Shown piece after piece: positions 9,561 to 17,688 of a stretch of DNA of 64,000 nt; within the stretch, counting starts at the first letter, position 1; every line of letters begins with the position of its first letter. This stretch comes from Bacillota bacterium (lineage in GTDB: Bacteria; Bacillota; Clostridia; Lachnospirales; Lachnospiraceae). The stretch spans positions 15,592 through 79,591 of the forward strand of contig JAEWSH010000070.1 in NCBI GenBank assembly GCA_023398375.1. The letters are read 5' to 3'. A program made the position numbers and the translations under genes. A model generated the notes under the pieces. It worked only from the letters and a program-made list of their open reading frames with translations, ran no database searches and was not told where the DNA came from.

Positions 9561-11735
9561 ATGAAAAAAGATAATTCAGTAAAAGAAATAGGAAATCAAG
9601 TGGGTTTTGGAATTTCTGAAAGGTGGAGAAGTTCTGCGCTCGGAATTGCAATATCTAATTTTAAGAACACATATAAGCACAATAAGACATTTATCTACTT
9701 CGAATTAGGTTTATTATGTTTATTAAGTGTTATTACATCGGGTCTATTAGTTCAAGTATGGATGTGGATTACAAATTCATTAGATACAATTAAAATTACG
9801 CTGATACCGGCGGCATGGTTCTATAGAGGGAAACTGCTTTCATTACTGCTGTTCATGGTGTTCAATTATTATTTTTGGTTCCTTGGCCAGCGGTTGATAC
9901 ATAATTACACCATAGATGAAAAAAGAAATATAAAGATTTCAAAAGATGGTACGTATGGAACGAACTCGGAAATGACAGATTCAGAAAAGAAAGACACGCT
10001 GGTTATTGGGGACGTATGGGATATCAAGTGGAATATCTATGGATTGGATTTGCATAATGATTCCATAGTGTATTCCCTTAAAAATCAATATGGTATGAAT
10101 AATAACATGAGCGTTACCGGTACCCCGGGTTCAGGTAAATCGAGCGGACTTGTAATTCCTATTATCATGCAGACAGTTCGCAGAGAAGAATCACTGATTA
10201 TTACAGATCCGAAGGGAGAATTATATGAGCAGACGGCAGAAATGCTCCGCGCCCATGGTTATACCGTAAAATTACTGAATTTTGGACCGCGGCTAATGCT
10301 TCACTCCGATTCATGTAATTTTATGAAGGTAATTGGAAAAAGTACACTCATGGCTCACACATTTGCGCGCACAGTAATAGAAAATATTACAGGAGACGCT
10401 GTTAATACCGATATTTGGGGTCTGGGTGGATTAAACTTATTAAAAGGTTCAATTTTATATGTAAATATGTCATCTGATTACAAACAGGAAGAAAAAACAC
10501 TTGCTACCGTATATAATATTCTTTCAGAAAATTCAGTTGAAGATTTGGAATGTATGTTTGAAATGCTGCCGGATAAACATCCAGCTAAGAAAGCGTTTAA
10601 TATTTATTCTCAGGGAGATAAGGTAGTAAAAGGGAATACGCTTACAGGATTAGCAATACAGTTATCCGTATTTCAGGATGAAACAGTATGTAAACTTACC
10701 AGTGTAGATGATATTCAGTTCACAGAACCGGGAAAATCAAAATGTATGTATTTTGTAGGTTCTTCAGATCAGGAAGATTCTATGGATTTTTTAAAAGCGC
10801 TCTTCTTTTCACTGGAATATCAGGAATTAGTATCTTTTGCGGATAACGCGACCCTGCATCCTGAATCCGGAAAGAAACTTCCTGTAAAAGTGACTATGTT
10901 ATTGGATGAATTCCCAAATTGCGGTATTATTCCATCTTTTGAGAAAAAATTAAGTACGGTCCGATCAAGAAATATTGATACAATATTTATCACACAAGAT
11001 ATCTGCCAACTACAAAACATGTATCCGGATAACAGATGGAGAACCGTTCTGAATGATTGTTCCTCACAAATGTTGCTGCAGACGCAGGATGAAGAAACGG
11101 CTAAGTTCTTTTCTACCCGCAGCGGCACCATGACTGCACAAACCAATAATAAGAGGTTTTCAGAATCGGATACTGACATTATTAAAACAAAATTAAAAAC
11201 AGAATATACGGTAACAGAAGGACTTGGAGAAAGAGCTGTATTTACGGTGGGTGAAATTTTCACTATGGATATCAACGAATTGATATTATTTATCTCAACC
11301 CATAATGTTATCAGATTAAGGAAGTATAATTACTGGTCGCACCCAATGTATATAGAAATCGGGGATGATAAAGAGCACCAACATCTGCTTACTCCAATTA
11401 CCAATCATGTACCTAAGTGGGTGAGGGAATTAACGGAGGAGGAATTAATATATTTCGACTTGGATGGTATTCCGGAACAAAAAATACCAGAAGATGGTAC
11501 CCGGGTCACGCCTATTTATATGGATGATGAAAACAGTCCCGCAAGAAAAGCAGCTATGGCAAATAGAAATGCGAAAAAGCAGAAAAAATTGCTTTCTCGA
11601 AAAGAAGAAAACCAGGTTAAAATAAAATATGTTGAAAGTAATGAAGATGATTATATGGAATCTAACCTGGCTAATATTGATATGAAATGTAACGATCGAA
11701 CAGGTAGGAAAGTATATGAGAAAATAGAGTGGTAG
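9561..11735 (+). CDS. VirD4/TraG-family type IV coupling protein
   Basis: A 724-residue protein with two N-terminal transmembrane segments (about 45-68 and 89-108), Walker A G-T-P-G-S-G-K-S at about 189-196, the coupling-protein motif D-P-K-G-E-L-Y-E near 217, and Walker B M-L-L-D-E-F-P-N near 446. These are typical of VirD4/TraG coupling proteins, which bring the relaxase-DNA complex to the secretion channel. The C-terminal 60 residues are charged and probably flexible. It is the last gene of the transfer operon. The assignment is secure. Confidence 0.93.
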   Translation: MKKDNSVKEIGNQVGFGISERWRSSALGIAISNFKNTYKHNKTFIYFELGLLCLLSVITSGLLVQVWMWITNSLDTIKITLIPAAWFYRGKLLSLLLFMVFNYYFWFLGQRLIHNYTIDEKRNIKISKDGTYGTNSEMTDSEKKDTLVIGDVWDIKWNIYGLDLHNDSIVYSLKNQYGMNNNMSVTGTPGSGKSSGLVIPIIMQTVRREESLIITDPKGELYEQTAEMLRAHGYTVKLLNFGPRLMLHSDSCNFMKVIGKSTLMAHTFARTVIENITGDAVNTDIWGLGGLNLLKGSILYVNMSSDYKQEEKTLATVYNILSENSVEDLECMFEMLPDKHPAKKAFNIYSQGDKVVKGNTLTGLAIQLSVFQDETVCKLTSVDDIQFTEPGKSKCMYFVGSSDQEDSMDFLKALFFSLEYQELVSFADNATLHPESGKKLPVKVTMLLDEFPNCGIIPSFEKKLSTVRSRNIDTIFITQDICQLQNMYPDNRWRTVLNDCSSQMLLQTQDEETAKFFSTRSGTMTAQTNNKRFSESDTDIIKTKLKTEYTVTEGLGERAVFTVGEIFTMDINELILFISTHNVIRLRKYNYWSHPMYIEIGDDKEHQHLLTPITNHVPKWVRELTEEELIYFDLDGIPEQKIPEDGTRVTPIYMDDENSPARKAAMANRNAKKQKKLLSRKEENQVKIKYVESNEDDYMESNLANIDMKCNDRTGRKVYEKIEW

Positions 11736-11761
11736 ATTGCATTTTAAATTCAAAAAAAGTA

Positions 11762-11790
11762 TTGACAATAAATGGTTTATTACTTATAAT
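11762..11790 (+). promoter_or_regulatory. Consensus promoter before the leader and accessory gene
   Basis: TTGACA at 11762-11767 and TATAAT at 11785-11790 are separated by exactly 17 bp, a perfect sigma-70-type consensus. A degenerate copy of the element palindrome follows 10 bp downstream. Confidence 0.8.
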
Positions 11791-11800
11791 ATACTTATTC

Positions 11801-11813
11801 AGTATATTATATC
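11801..11813. promoter_or_regulatory. 13-bp palindromic operator, copy 2 (degenerate)
   Basis: AGTATATTATATC matches the palindromes at 1097 and 13070 at 11 of 13 positions. It covers the expected transcription start of the 11762 promoter, as copy 1 does at its own promoter. Confidence 0.5.
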
Positions 11814-11838
11814 AGTAAAAATATTCAAGGGGAAGACT

Positions 11839-11877
11839 ATGTTCTTTCCTTTTTTTATTAAAAATTTTTCAACTTAG
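11839..11877 (+). CDS. Possible 12-residue Phe-rich leader peptide
   Basis: A short frame, MFFPFFIKNFST followed by a stop, begins about 42 bases after the predicted transcription start and has AAGGGGA at normal spacing. Five of its 12 residues are Phe. It precedes a roughly 235-nt structured leader before the next gene, so a regulatory leader peptide is plausible, but it could be chance. Confidence 0.4.
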   Translation: MFFPFFIKNFST

Positions 11878-11925
11878 AAATCACTTTTATTTTTGTATAA
11901 AGTATTATTTCTTAGTTAAATAGGG

Positions 11926-12112
11926 AAAGAAAAATGTAATACATTTTTCTTAGACAAATAATGATTGTAGTTTAATCATTCATATAGAAAATTCAGATAG
12001 CAGCCTGAAACTGTTACCTGTTTATTCACCCTAAGTGGTGTAAATTAACATTAATTTAGTTTACGCCATTCAGGGGGCGTAATCTTCATTGAGAAGGACA
12101 AGGAGATAACCT
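11926..12112 (+). promoter_or_regulatory. Structured leader with overlapping hairpins
   Basis: Hairpins seen: AGAAAAATGT/ACATTTTTCT around a 3-nt loop at about 11929-11952; AATGATT/AATCATT near 11960-11980; then three overlapping pairings, CACC(12027-12030) with GGTG(12037-12040), GGTGTAAATTAA with TTAATTTAGTTTACGCC (12037-12067), and TTACGCC(12061-12067) with GGCGTAA(12076-12082). The last three cannot all form at once, which suggests a switching leader for the gene at 12113. Confidence 0.45.
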
Positions 12113-12577
12113 ATGAATTCAAAAACTACAAAGGAAGTATCACCATTAACTGAGCTGTTATTATCATTATCGGCTGGTGCCATTCATAACGATGGAAGTG
12201 TATCTAATATTAAAGAAATTGCTTTGATCGGGGCAAGAGAAAGAGCTTTTATGACAATTGATGAAGCTTTGAACGGTTCCTATGTTACATACGGTAGCAA
12301 AGCCCTTGTTTTTGCTGAAATGAGAGCAGACAAGAAGGAGACACTTGTTTTAAGAAATTCTATTGGTCTTAAAGCTTGTGATAGTATTTTGTACTTAAAC
12401 ATGAAATGTAAAGAAGTTACAGGCAGAATATTCTTAAAGAATTATTACCCTGTTGACGATGTAAAAATCAATCAGGAAAATGTTGATATTTTTTATAGTT
12501 TAATGAAAGAGTATGACGATGCACTTAAATTAGCGATAGAAGAAATATTATCAATGAATTCAAATAAAAAAGCTTGA
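12113..12577 (+). CDS. Hypothetical accessory protein of the conjugative element
   Basis: A 154-residue soluble protein with AAGGAG at good spacing. It has no signal peptide or membrane segment and no recognised catalytic motif; a mixed helix/strand domain is followed by an acidic C-terminal helix. It is transcribed from a perfect-consensus promoter carrying the element's palindrome and behind a structured leader, so its expression appears tightly tuned. Its stop codon lies within the stem of a strong terminator. The function is unknown; a regulator of transfer or an anti-host-defence protein would be guesses. Confidence 0.7.
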   Translation: MNSKTTKEVSPLTELLLSLSAGAIHNDGSVSNIKEIALIGARERAFMTIDEALNGSYVTYGSKALVFAEMRADKKETLVLRNSIGLKACDSILYLNMKCKEVTGRIFLKNYYPVDDVKINQENVDIFYSLMKEYDDALKLAIEEILSMNSNKKA

Positions 12578-12601
12578 GACCGTAAGGTCCAAGCTTTTTT
12601 T
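12566..12601 (+). terminator. Rho-independent terminator
   Basis: AAAAAGCTTG pairs with CAAGCTTTTT with a bulged A, capped by GACC-GTAA-GGTC and followed by a T run. The stop codon of the 12113 gene is in the 5' arm. Confidence 0.85.
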
Positions 12602-12656
12602 AGTTATTGCATTTTATGATATTATTTATTTAGATTATGTATTCTTTCTTCTTATT

Positions 12657-12944
12657 TTATATATCGTACAGTTTTACCAGTTCTTTTATATCTCTGCGTC
12701 TATTGAATTCGTTACCCGGTACGTCGCCTTCAAAATCTCTGCATATCTGTCTTGCTACTGCATCAATATCTATTTGTTTTAATTTCTCGATGTATGATGC
12801 CTCCTTTTCACATCCTGTTCTTCTTAATAATTCAATAGCTTCATTCATGTCCTGTTCAGGTGTTGTTTTGTCTTTTCCTGTTAACTTAAGATATTTTCTT
12901 ACCGAAATATTTTCTTTTTTATAGGTATCAAAATCGATTTCCAC
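12657..12944 (-). CDS. Hypothetical small protein of the conjugative element
   Basis: A 95-residue highly charged helical protein without membrane segments or a recognised motif. The GTG at 12944 is chosen as start because GGGAGGAG lies just upstream of it. An in-frame ATG at 12977 would add 11 residues but would sit only about 11 bases after the predicted transcription start with no binding site. It has its own promoter and is convergent with the 12113 gene. The function is unknown. Confidence 0.65.
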   Translation of the reverse strand: MEIDFDTYKKENISVRKYLKLTGKDKTTPEQDMNEAIELLRRTGCEKEASYIEKLKQIDIDAVARQICRDFEGDVPGNEFNRRRDIKELVKLYDI

Positions 12945-12994
12945 TTTACTCCTCCCTTCTATTCCATTATTATCCATTTTAGTAATGGAAAAAT

Positions 12995-13023
12995 ATTATA
13001 TCTCAAAATAATTTAAAAGTCAA
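12995..13023 (-). promoter_or_regulatory. Promoter of the 95-residue minus-strand gene
   Basis: On the minus strand TTGACT (complement of 13018-13023) and TATAAT (complement of 12995-13000) are 17 bp apart. Confidence 0.75.
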
Positions 13024-13048
13024 CACTTATTTTTATTTTTTTTATATA

Positions 13049-13077
13049 TTGACTTTTCTTTGAATTAGTGGTATATT
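13049..13077 (+). promoter_or_regulatory. Promoter of the putative element ncRNA
   Basis: TTGACT at 13049-13054 and TATATT at 13072-13077 are separated by 17 bp. The -10 is inside the palindrome at 13070-13082. Confidence 0.7.
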
Positions 13078-13082
13078 ATACC
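13070..13082. promoter_or_regulatory. 13-bp palindromic operator, copy 3
   Basis: GGTATATTATACC, identical to copy 1, overlaps the -10 box. The downstream ATAAAGGAG and TCAT also resemble the 5' leader of the transfer operon, so the two promoter regions may be related by duplication. Confidence 0.65.
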
Positions 13083-13083
13083 T

Positions 13084-13457
13084 ACAAATGATAAAGGAGA
13101 GTCATACTTTTCAACTTAATCGTTTGGAGCAACATTTTTAACGTTGAGCATCTTTTTATTTAATGATATCGCGCGGATGATTGAATAGGAGGACGTTATC
13201 TTCGGTATAGGCCAATACCAAAGATAATAAAAAATCACTCAATAGTAATTGCTTTTGAGGTTCAAGATTGACATAATAAGATTTAATGGTTTTATGTAAA
13301 TGCTTTGTGGCTGTGGTGGCTGCGTCAGCATATCATAATTGATTTGGATTTAAAAGTTTTCTTGAATGCAGAGAATGTTTACCAGGTCCAACTGAGAGCG
13401 CATCTTCAAAGAACCTGGAAGAAAAGCTGGTGATTATACACCGGCTTTTCTTTTTTT
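13084..13457 (+). ncRNA. Putative structured non-coding RNA of the conjugative element
   Basis: About 370 nt lie between a good promoter and a strong terminator with no credible gene: every frame with a plausible start is under 20 codons. Paired elements include TTATCTT-c-GGTAT with ATACC-a-AAGATAA (13196-13227), CCAGGT (13382-13387) with ACCTGG (13413-13418), and the terminator stem. It does not match an RNA family I can name with certainty. A very short peptide gene or a long leader of a lost gene are alternatives. Confidence 0.5.
13421..13457 (+). terminator. Terminator of the putative ncRNA
   Basis: GAAAAGCTGGTG pairs with CACCGGCTTTTC (12 bp, one G-T) across a 6-nt loop, followed by seven T. 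Confidence 0.9.
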
Positions 13458-13535
13458 GCGCAAGCAACGAATCAAAACTGAGAATAAACTTGAAACTTTT
13501 TGTCCCATACTAGATAATAATATTGATAAAAAAAC

Positions 13536-13561
13536 AACTTGTAGATATGTGCATACAAGTT
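13536..13561. promoter_or_regulatory. Inverted repeat in the araA promoter region, probable operator
   Basis: AACTTGTA (13536-13543) and TACAAGTT (13554-13561) form a perfect 8-bp inverted repeat, immediately followed by a TATAAT box at 13563-13568. The half site resembles the TTGTAC/GTACAA half sites of AraR operators, but the 10-bp spacing differs, so the regulator is uncertain. Confidence 0.5.
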
Positions 13562-13652
13562 TTATAATTTTATTAAACGAAAAATGGATAGAAATTCCTC
13601 TATCTATACAACTAAAACAGGAAATAATCTAATAATAAGGAGGATAATTTAC

Positions 13653-15149
13653 ATGAAAACAGGAAAGAATTACAAATTTTGGTTCTGCACAGGATCACAG
13701 GATTTATACGGAGATGCATGTCTTGCAAAAGTTGCAGAGCATTCTAAAATTATTGTTGAAAATTTGAACAAATCAGGTATTTTACCATATGAAGTAGTGT
13801 GGAAGCCTACTCTAATTACAAATGAATTAATCAGAAGGACATTTAATGAAGCGAACGGAGATGAAGAATGTGCCGGAGTCATCACATGGATGCACACGTT
13901 CTCTCCAGCAAAATCATGGATTATAGGATTGCAGGAATACAGAAAGCCATTATGCCATTTGCATACACAATTCAATGAAGAGCTTCCATATGATACGATC
14001 GATATGGATTTCATGAATGAGAACCAGTCTGCTCATGGTGATAGAGAATATGGCCATATTGTGAGCCGTATGGGCATCGAAAGAAAGATTATTGTAGGAC
14101 ACTGGACATTCCCGGCTGTTCAGGAAAAACTTGCTGAATGGATGAGGACTGCAGTTGGTGTAATTGAATCTTCCCATATCCGTGTATGCCGTTTTGGTGA
14201 TAATATGAATAATGTTGCAGTCACAGAAGGTGATAAAGTAGAAGCACAGATTAAATTTGGCTGGGAAATCGATCATTACAACGTAAATGACTTAGTAGAA
14301 TATGTAGAAGCTGTTTCCAAGGGGGACACAGATACTTTAGTAGAAGAGTATTACAGTAAATATAAGATTATAGATGAAGGACGCGATCTTGATGAATTCA
14401 GGAGACACGTAGCAGTTCAGGCTCAGCAGGAAATCGGTATTGAGAAATTTTTAGTTACTAATAATTATCATGCGATTGTCACTCATTTTGGCATGCTCGG
14501 CGGATTGAAGCAATTACCAGGCCTTTCCATGCAGAGAATGATGGAAAAGGGATATGGATTCGGTGCAGAAGGTGATTGGAAAGTTGCAGCAATGGTGCGT
14601 ATGATGAAATTAATGACAGCCGGTAAAAAAGATGCAAAAGGAACATCTATGATGGAAGATTACACATATAATCTTGTTCCTGGAAAAGAAGGAATCTTAC
14701 AATCACATATGTTGGAAGTATGCCCATCTGTTGCCGAAGGCGATATCGGTATCAAAGTATGTCCACTTTCAATGGGCAACAGAGAAGACCCGGCACGTCT
14801 TGTATTTACATCTAAGACAGGCCCTGGAGTGGCAGCTTCGCTGATTGATCTTGGAAACAGATTTAGATTGATTATCAATGCGGTCGACTGTAAGAAAGTA
14901 GAAAAACCAATGCCTAAATTACCAGTTGGAACAGCATTCTGGACACCGCAGCCAGACCTGGCAACAGGTGCAGAAGCCTGGATCCTAGCAGGGGGTGCTC
15001 ATCATACAGCATTTTCATATGATCTGACAGTAGATCAGATGGTAGACTGGGCAGCAGCAATGGGAATTGAAAGTGTTGTAATTGATAAAGATACAACAAT
15101 CAGAAACTTCAAGAATGAATTAAGATGGAATGCAGCATCTTACAGATAA
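13653..15149 (+). CDS. araA: L-arabinose isomerase
   Basis: A 498-residue enzyme converting L-arabinose to L-ribulose, the first step of arabinose use. The sequence begins F-W-F-C-T-G-S-Q-D-L-Y-G and shows the conserved T-W-M-H-T-F-S-P-A-K, H-L-H-T-Q-F-N and H-F-G-M-L-G-G segments; the length is normal for AraA. The start at 13653 follows AAGGAGG; an upstream extension to 13584 crosses the promoter and lacks a binding site. It is first in an operon with a kinase and an epimerase, 26 bp before the kinase. The assignment is secure. Confidence 0.96.
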   Translation: MKTGKNYKFWFCTGSQDLYGDACLAKVAEHSKIIVENLNKSGILPYEVVWKPTLITNELIRRTFNEANGDEECAGVITWMHTFSPAKSWIIGLQEYRKPLCHLHTQFNEELPYDTIDMDFMNENQSAHGDREYGHIVSRMGIERKIIVGHWTFPAVQEKLAEWMRTAVGVIESSHIRVCRFGDNMNNVAVTEGDKVEAQIKFGWEIDHYNVNDLVEYVEAVSKGDTDTLVEEYYSKYKIIDEGRDLDEFRRHVAVQAQQEIGIEKFLVTNNYHAIVTHFGMLGGLKQLPGLSMQRMMEKGYGFGAEGDWKVAAMVRMMKLMTAGKKDAKGTSMMEDYTYNLVPGKEGILQSHMLEVCPSVAEGDIGIKVCPLSMGNREDPARLVFTSKTGPGVAASLIDLGNRFRLIINAVDCKKVEKPMPKLPVGTAFWTPQPDLATGAEAWILAGGAHHTAFSYDLTVDQMVDWAAAMGIESVVIDKDTTIRNFKNELRWNAASYR

Positions 15150-15175
15150 ATAACACATAAACGGAGGATTTTTTA

Positions 15176-16783
15176 ATGGGTCTGGAAATGAAAGAAGTAA
15201 AAAATGTGATAGCAGATGGCAAAGCAGTACTTGGTATTGAATTTGGCTCGACCAGAATCAAAGCAGTATTAATCGGAACAGATAACACGCCAATTGCTTC
15301 GGGTAGTCATGATTGGGAGAACAGACTGGAAAATAACATCTGGACATATAGTTTGGATGCTGTCTGGACAGGCTTGCAGGACTGTTATCAGAAAATGCTT
15401 GAAGATGTGAAAGAAAAATATGATGTAACTGTTAAGACATTGGGCGGCATTGGCTTCAGCGGCATGATGCACGGCTATATGGCTTTTGACAAAGGGGAAG
15501 AACTGCTGGTCCCGTTCCGGACATGGCGTAATACGATTACAGAACAGGCTTCTGAGGAATTGACAGAAGTATTCAATTATCATATTCCTCAAAGATGGAG
15601 CATTGCACATCTTTATCAGGCGATTCTGAATAAAGAGGAACACGTGTCTAAAATCAGTTATCTGACAACTTTAGCAGGGTATATTCATTGGAGACTGACA
15701 GGAAAGAAAGTATTGGGTGTTGGAGAAGCATCCGGTATGTTCCCGATAGACATTCATACAAAGAAATTCAATACACGTATGATTCAGTTGTTTGATGAAT
15801 TAAATCTTACGAATAACTTTGAATGGAAACTTGCAGATATTTTACCTGAAGTTCTTGTAGCAGGTGAAGAGGCAGGTGTTCTTACAGAAGAAGGCGCTAA
15901 ATTACTTGATGTTTCAGGACAACTACAGGCTGGGATTCCACTCTGCCCGCCGGAAGGTGATGCCGGAACAGGTATGGCAGCAACTAACAGTGTTGCAGTG
16001 CGTACAGGTAATGTTTCTGCCGGAACTTCAGTCTTTGCAATGATCGTACTTGAGAAGGACCTTAATAAGGTTCATTCTGAAATTGATTTAGTTACGACAC
16101 CAAGTGGTAACCTGGTAGGTATGGTTCACTGCAACAACTGTACTTCAGACTTAAATGCCTGGGTTTCTCTTTTTAAAGAATTTTCGGAAGCCTTTGGAGT
16201 GGAAGTGGATATGACAAAATTGTTCTCTACTTTATATAATAAAGCACTGGAAGGAGATGCTGACTGCGGTGGTCTATTAGCATATAATTACTTCTCAGGT
16301 GAGCATATTACAAATATGGAAGAAGGACGTCCGTTATTCGTCAGAACGCCCGAAAGTAAATTCACATTGGCTAACTTTATGCGTGTTCACTTATTTACAT
16401 CATTGGGCGCATTGAAAACAGGTCTGGATATTCTGTTAAAAGAAGAAAACGTAAAAATAAGTCAGATCTTTGGTCATGGCGGATTATTCAAGACAAAAGG
16501 TGTAGGACAAAAGATATTGGCTGCAGCGATGAACGCACCTGTTTCTGTTATGGAAACAGCCGGTGAAGGCGGAGCATGGGGGATCGCCCTGTTAGCTTCC
16601 TACATGATTCATAAATCAGCGGATGAGACATTGGATGATTATCTGACAAAGAAAGTATTTGAAGGCCAGACTGGTACAAAAATGGATCCGGATCCTAAAG
16701 ATGTGGCAGGTTTTGATGAATTTATTACACGTTATACCAAAGGACTTCCAATTGAAAGAGCAGCTATAGATTCTCTCAGATAG
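15176..16783 (+). CDS. araB: FGGY-family carbohydrate kinase, probable ribulokinase
   Basis: A 535-residue kinase of the FGGY family. The N-terminal phosphate-binding motif G-I-E-F-G-S-T-R-I-K-A is at about 20-30, and the second ATPase half carries G-D-A-G-T-G-M near residue 262 and a G-H-G-G-L-F-K-T segment near 435. Between araA and araD the expected substrate is L-ribulose, giving L-ribulose 5-phosphate. Its sequence is closer to the clostridial 'FGGY ATPase' type than to enteric AraB, so the symbol rests partly on the operon. GGAGG lies 8 bases before the ATG. Confidence 0.88.
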   Translation: MGLEMKEVKNVIADGKAVLGIEFGSTRIKAVLIGTDNTPIASGSHDWENRLENNIWTYSLDAVWTGLQDCYQKMLEDVKEKYDVTVKTLGGIGFSGMMHGYMAFDKGEELLVPFRTWRNTITEQASEELTEVFNYHIPQRWSIAHLYQAILNKEEHVSKISYLTTLAGYIHWRLTGKKVLGVGEASGMFPIDIHTKKFNTRMIQLFDELNLTNNFEWKLADILPEVLVAGEEAGVLTEEGAKLLDVSGQLQAGIPLCPPEGDAGTGMAATNSVAVRTGNVSAGTSVFAMIVLEKDLNKVHSEIDLVTTPSGNLVGMVHCNNCTSDLNAWVSLFKEFSEAFGVEVDMTKLFSTLYNKALEGDADCGGLLAYNYFSGEHITNMEEGRPLFVRTPESKFTLANFMRVHLFTSLGALKTGLDILLKEENVKISQIFGHGGLFKTKGVGQKILAAAMNAPVSVMETAGEGGAWGIALLASYMIHKSADETLDDYLTKKVFEGQTGTKMDPDPKDVAGFDEFITRYTKGLPIERAAIDSLR

Positions 16784-16822
16784 TGAGAATGAATCATGAT
16801 AGGTTAAAGAGAGGAAAATTGA

Positions 16823-17521
16823 ATGTTAGAAGCATTAAAAAAAGAAGTTTATGAAGCAAATATGTTATTGCCAAAGTATGGTCTTGTTACATTTACCTGG
16901 GGAAATGTCAGTGGTATCGACAGGGAAAAGGGATTATTTGTAATTAAGCCCTCCGGTGTGGATTATGACAAATTAACACCTGATGATATGGTGGTCGTGG
17001 ACCTTAATGGTAATAAAATAGAAGGGAACTATAATCCTTCTTCTGATACCGATACTCATGTGGAACTGTACAAAGCTTGTCCTGAAATGGGTGGAATCGT
17101 GCATACGCATTCCTCCTGGGCAACCAGCTGGGCACAGGCCGGAAGAGGAATTCCTTGTTATGGAACAACGCATGCAGATTACATGTATGGCGAAATTCCA
17201 TGTGTAAGGTGTCTTACTAAAGAAGAAATTGAAGGTGCATATGAGAAAAATACAGGTCTTTTAATTGTTGATTATTTCAAAGACAAGGACTTTATGGCCG
17301 TGCCGGCAGTTCTTTGTAAGAATCATGGACCTTTCTCATGGGGAAAAGATTCACATGAAGCAGTTCATAATGCGGTAGTATTGGAAGAAGTGGCTAAGAT
17401 GGCGGCCCGTTGTGAAATGATTAATCCTGAAGTAAAGCCAGCACCTCAGGAATTACAGGATAAGCATTATTATAGAAAGCATGGGGCAAATGCATATTAC
17501 GGGCAGAGTCCGATGAAATAA
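16823..17521 (+). CDS. araD: L-ribulose-5-phosphate 4-epimerase
   Basis: A 232-residue class II aldolase/epimerase-fold protein of normal AraD length. Visible features are T-W-G-N-V-S-G near residue 26, the metal-binding H-T-H-S-S at about 94-98 and the H-G-P-F-S-W-G segment near 170. It converts L-ribulose 5-phosphate to D-xylulose 5-phosphate, which the transketolase encoded next can use. It is third in the araA-araB-araD operon, 39 bp after the kinase, with GAGAGGA upstream. Confidence 0.94.
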   Translation: MLEALKKEVYEANMLLPKYGLVTFTWGNVSGIDREKGLFVIKPSGVDYDKLTPDDMVVVDLNGNKIEGNYNPSSDTDTHVELYKACPEMGGIVHTHSSWATSWAQAGRGIPCYGTTHADYMYGEIPCVRCLTKEEIEGAYEKNTGLLIVDYFKDKDFMAVPAVLCKNHGPFSWGKDSHEAVHNAVVLEEVAKMAARCEMINPEVKPAPQELQDKHYYRKHGANAYYGQSPMK

Positions 17522-17571
17522 TGTCTTTTGTTCAAAAAGGATAAATAAATGCTATAAAATTAGCATAAAAG

Positions 17572-17607
17572 ATACATACCGCATACTTGTAAGTTTGCGG
17601 TATGTAT
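17572..17607. repeat. Inverted repeat between araD and transketolase
   Basis: ATACATACCGCA (17572-17583) and TGCGGTATGTAT (17596-17607) are perfect 12-bp arms around a 12-nt loop containing ACTTGTA, the half site seen before araA. There is no clear T run, so it may be an operator or RNA hairpin rather than a terminator. A second small hairpin, ATGCTA/TAGCAT, lies at 17549-17566. Confidence 0.6.
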
Positions 17608-17688
17608 AGTATTCTAAGTAGAGATGCGAATCAAACAAGAGAAGGCATCTTTTGTGAGTACAGTATGAAAAATTAATGGAGGACAAAC

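Noticed and set aside
12637..12924. Open frame of 95 codons on the plus strand
   Set aside because: It is the antisense shadow of the minus-strand gene, which has a promoter and ribosome binding site; the plus frame has neither and is low in complexity.
13286..13342. Hydrophobic 18-codon frame within the putative ncRNA
   Set aside because: There is no ribosome binding site before its ATG, and it overlaps the structured region; I keep it only as a reason for caution.
13458..13485. GCGCAAGCAACGAATCAAA resembles ACGCGAGCAAGCAGTCAAA after the terminator near 28116, considered as an attachment repeat
   Set aside because: The match is imperfect and the second copy lies inside ordinary chromosomal genes without element features around it.
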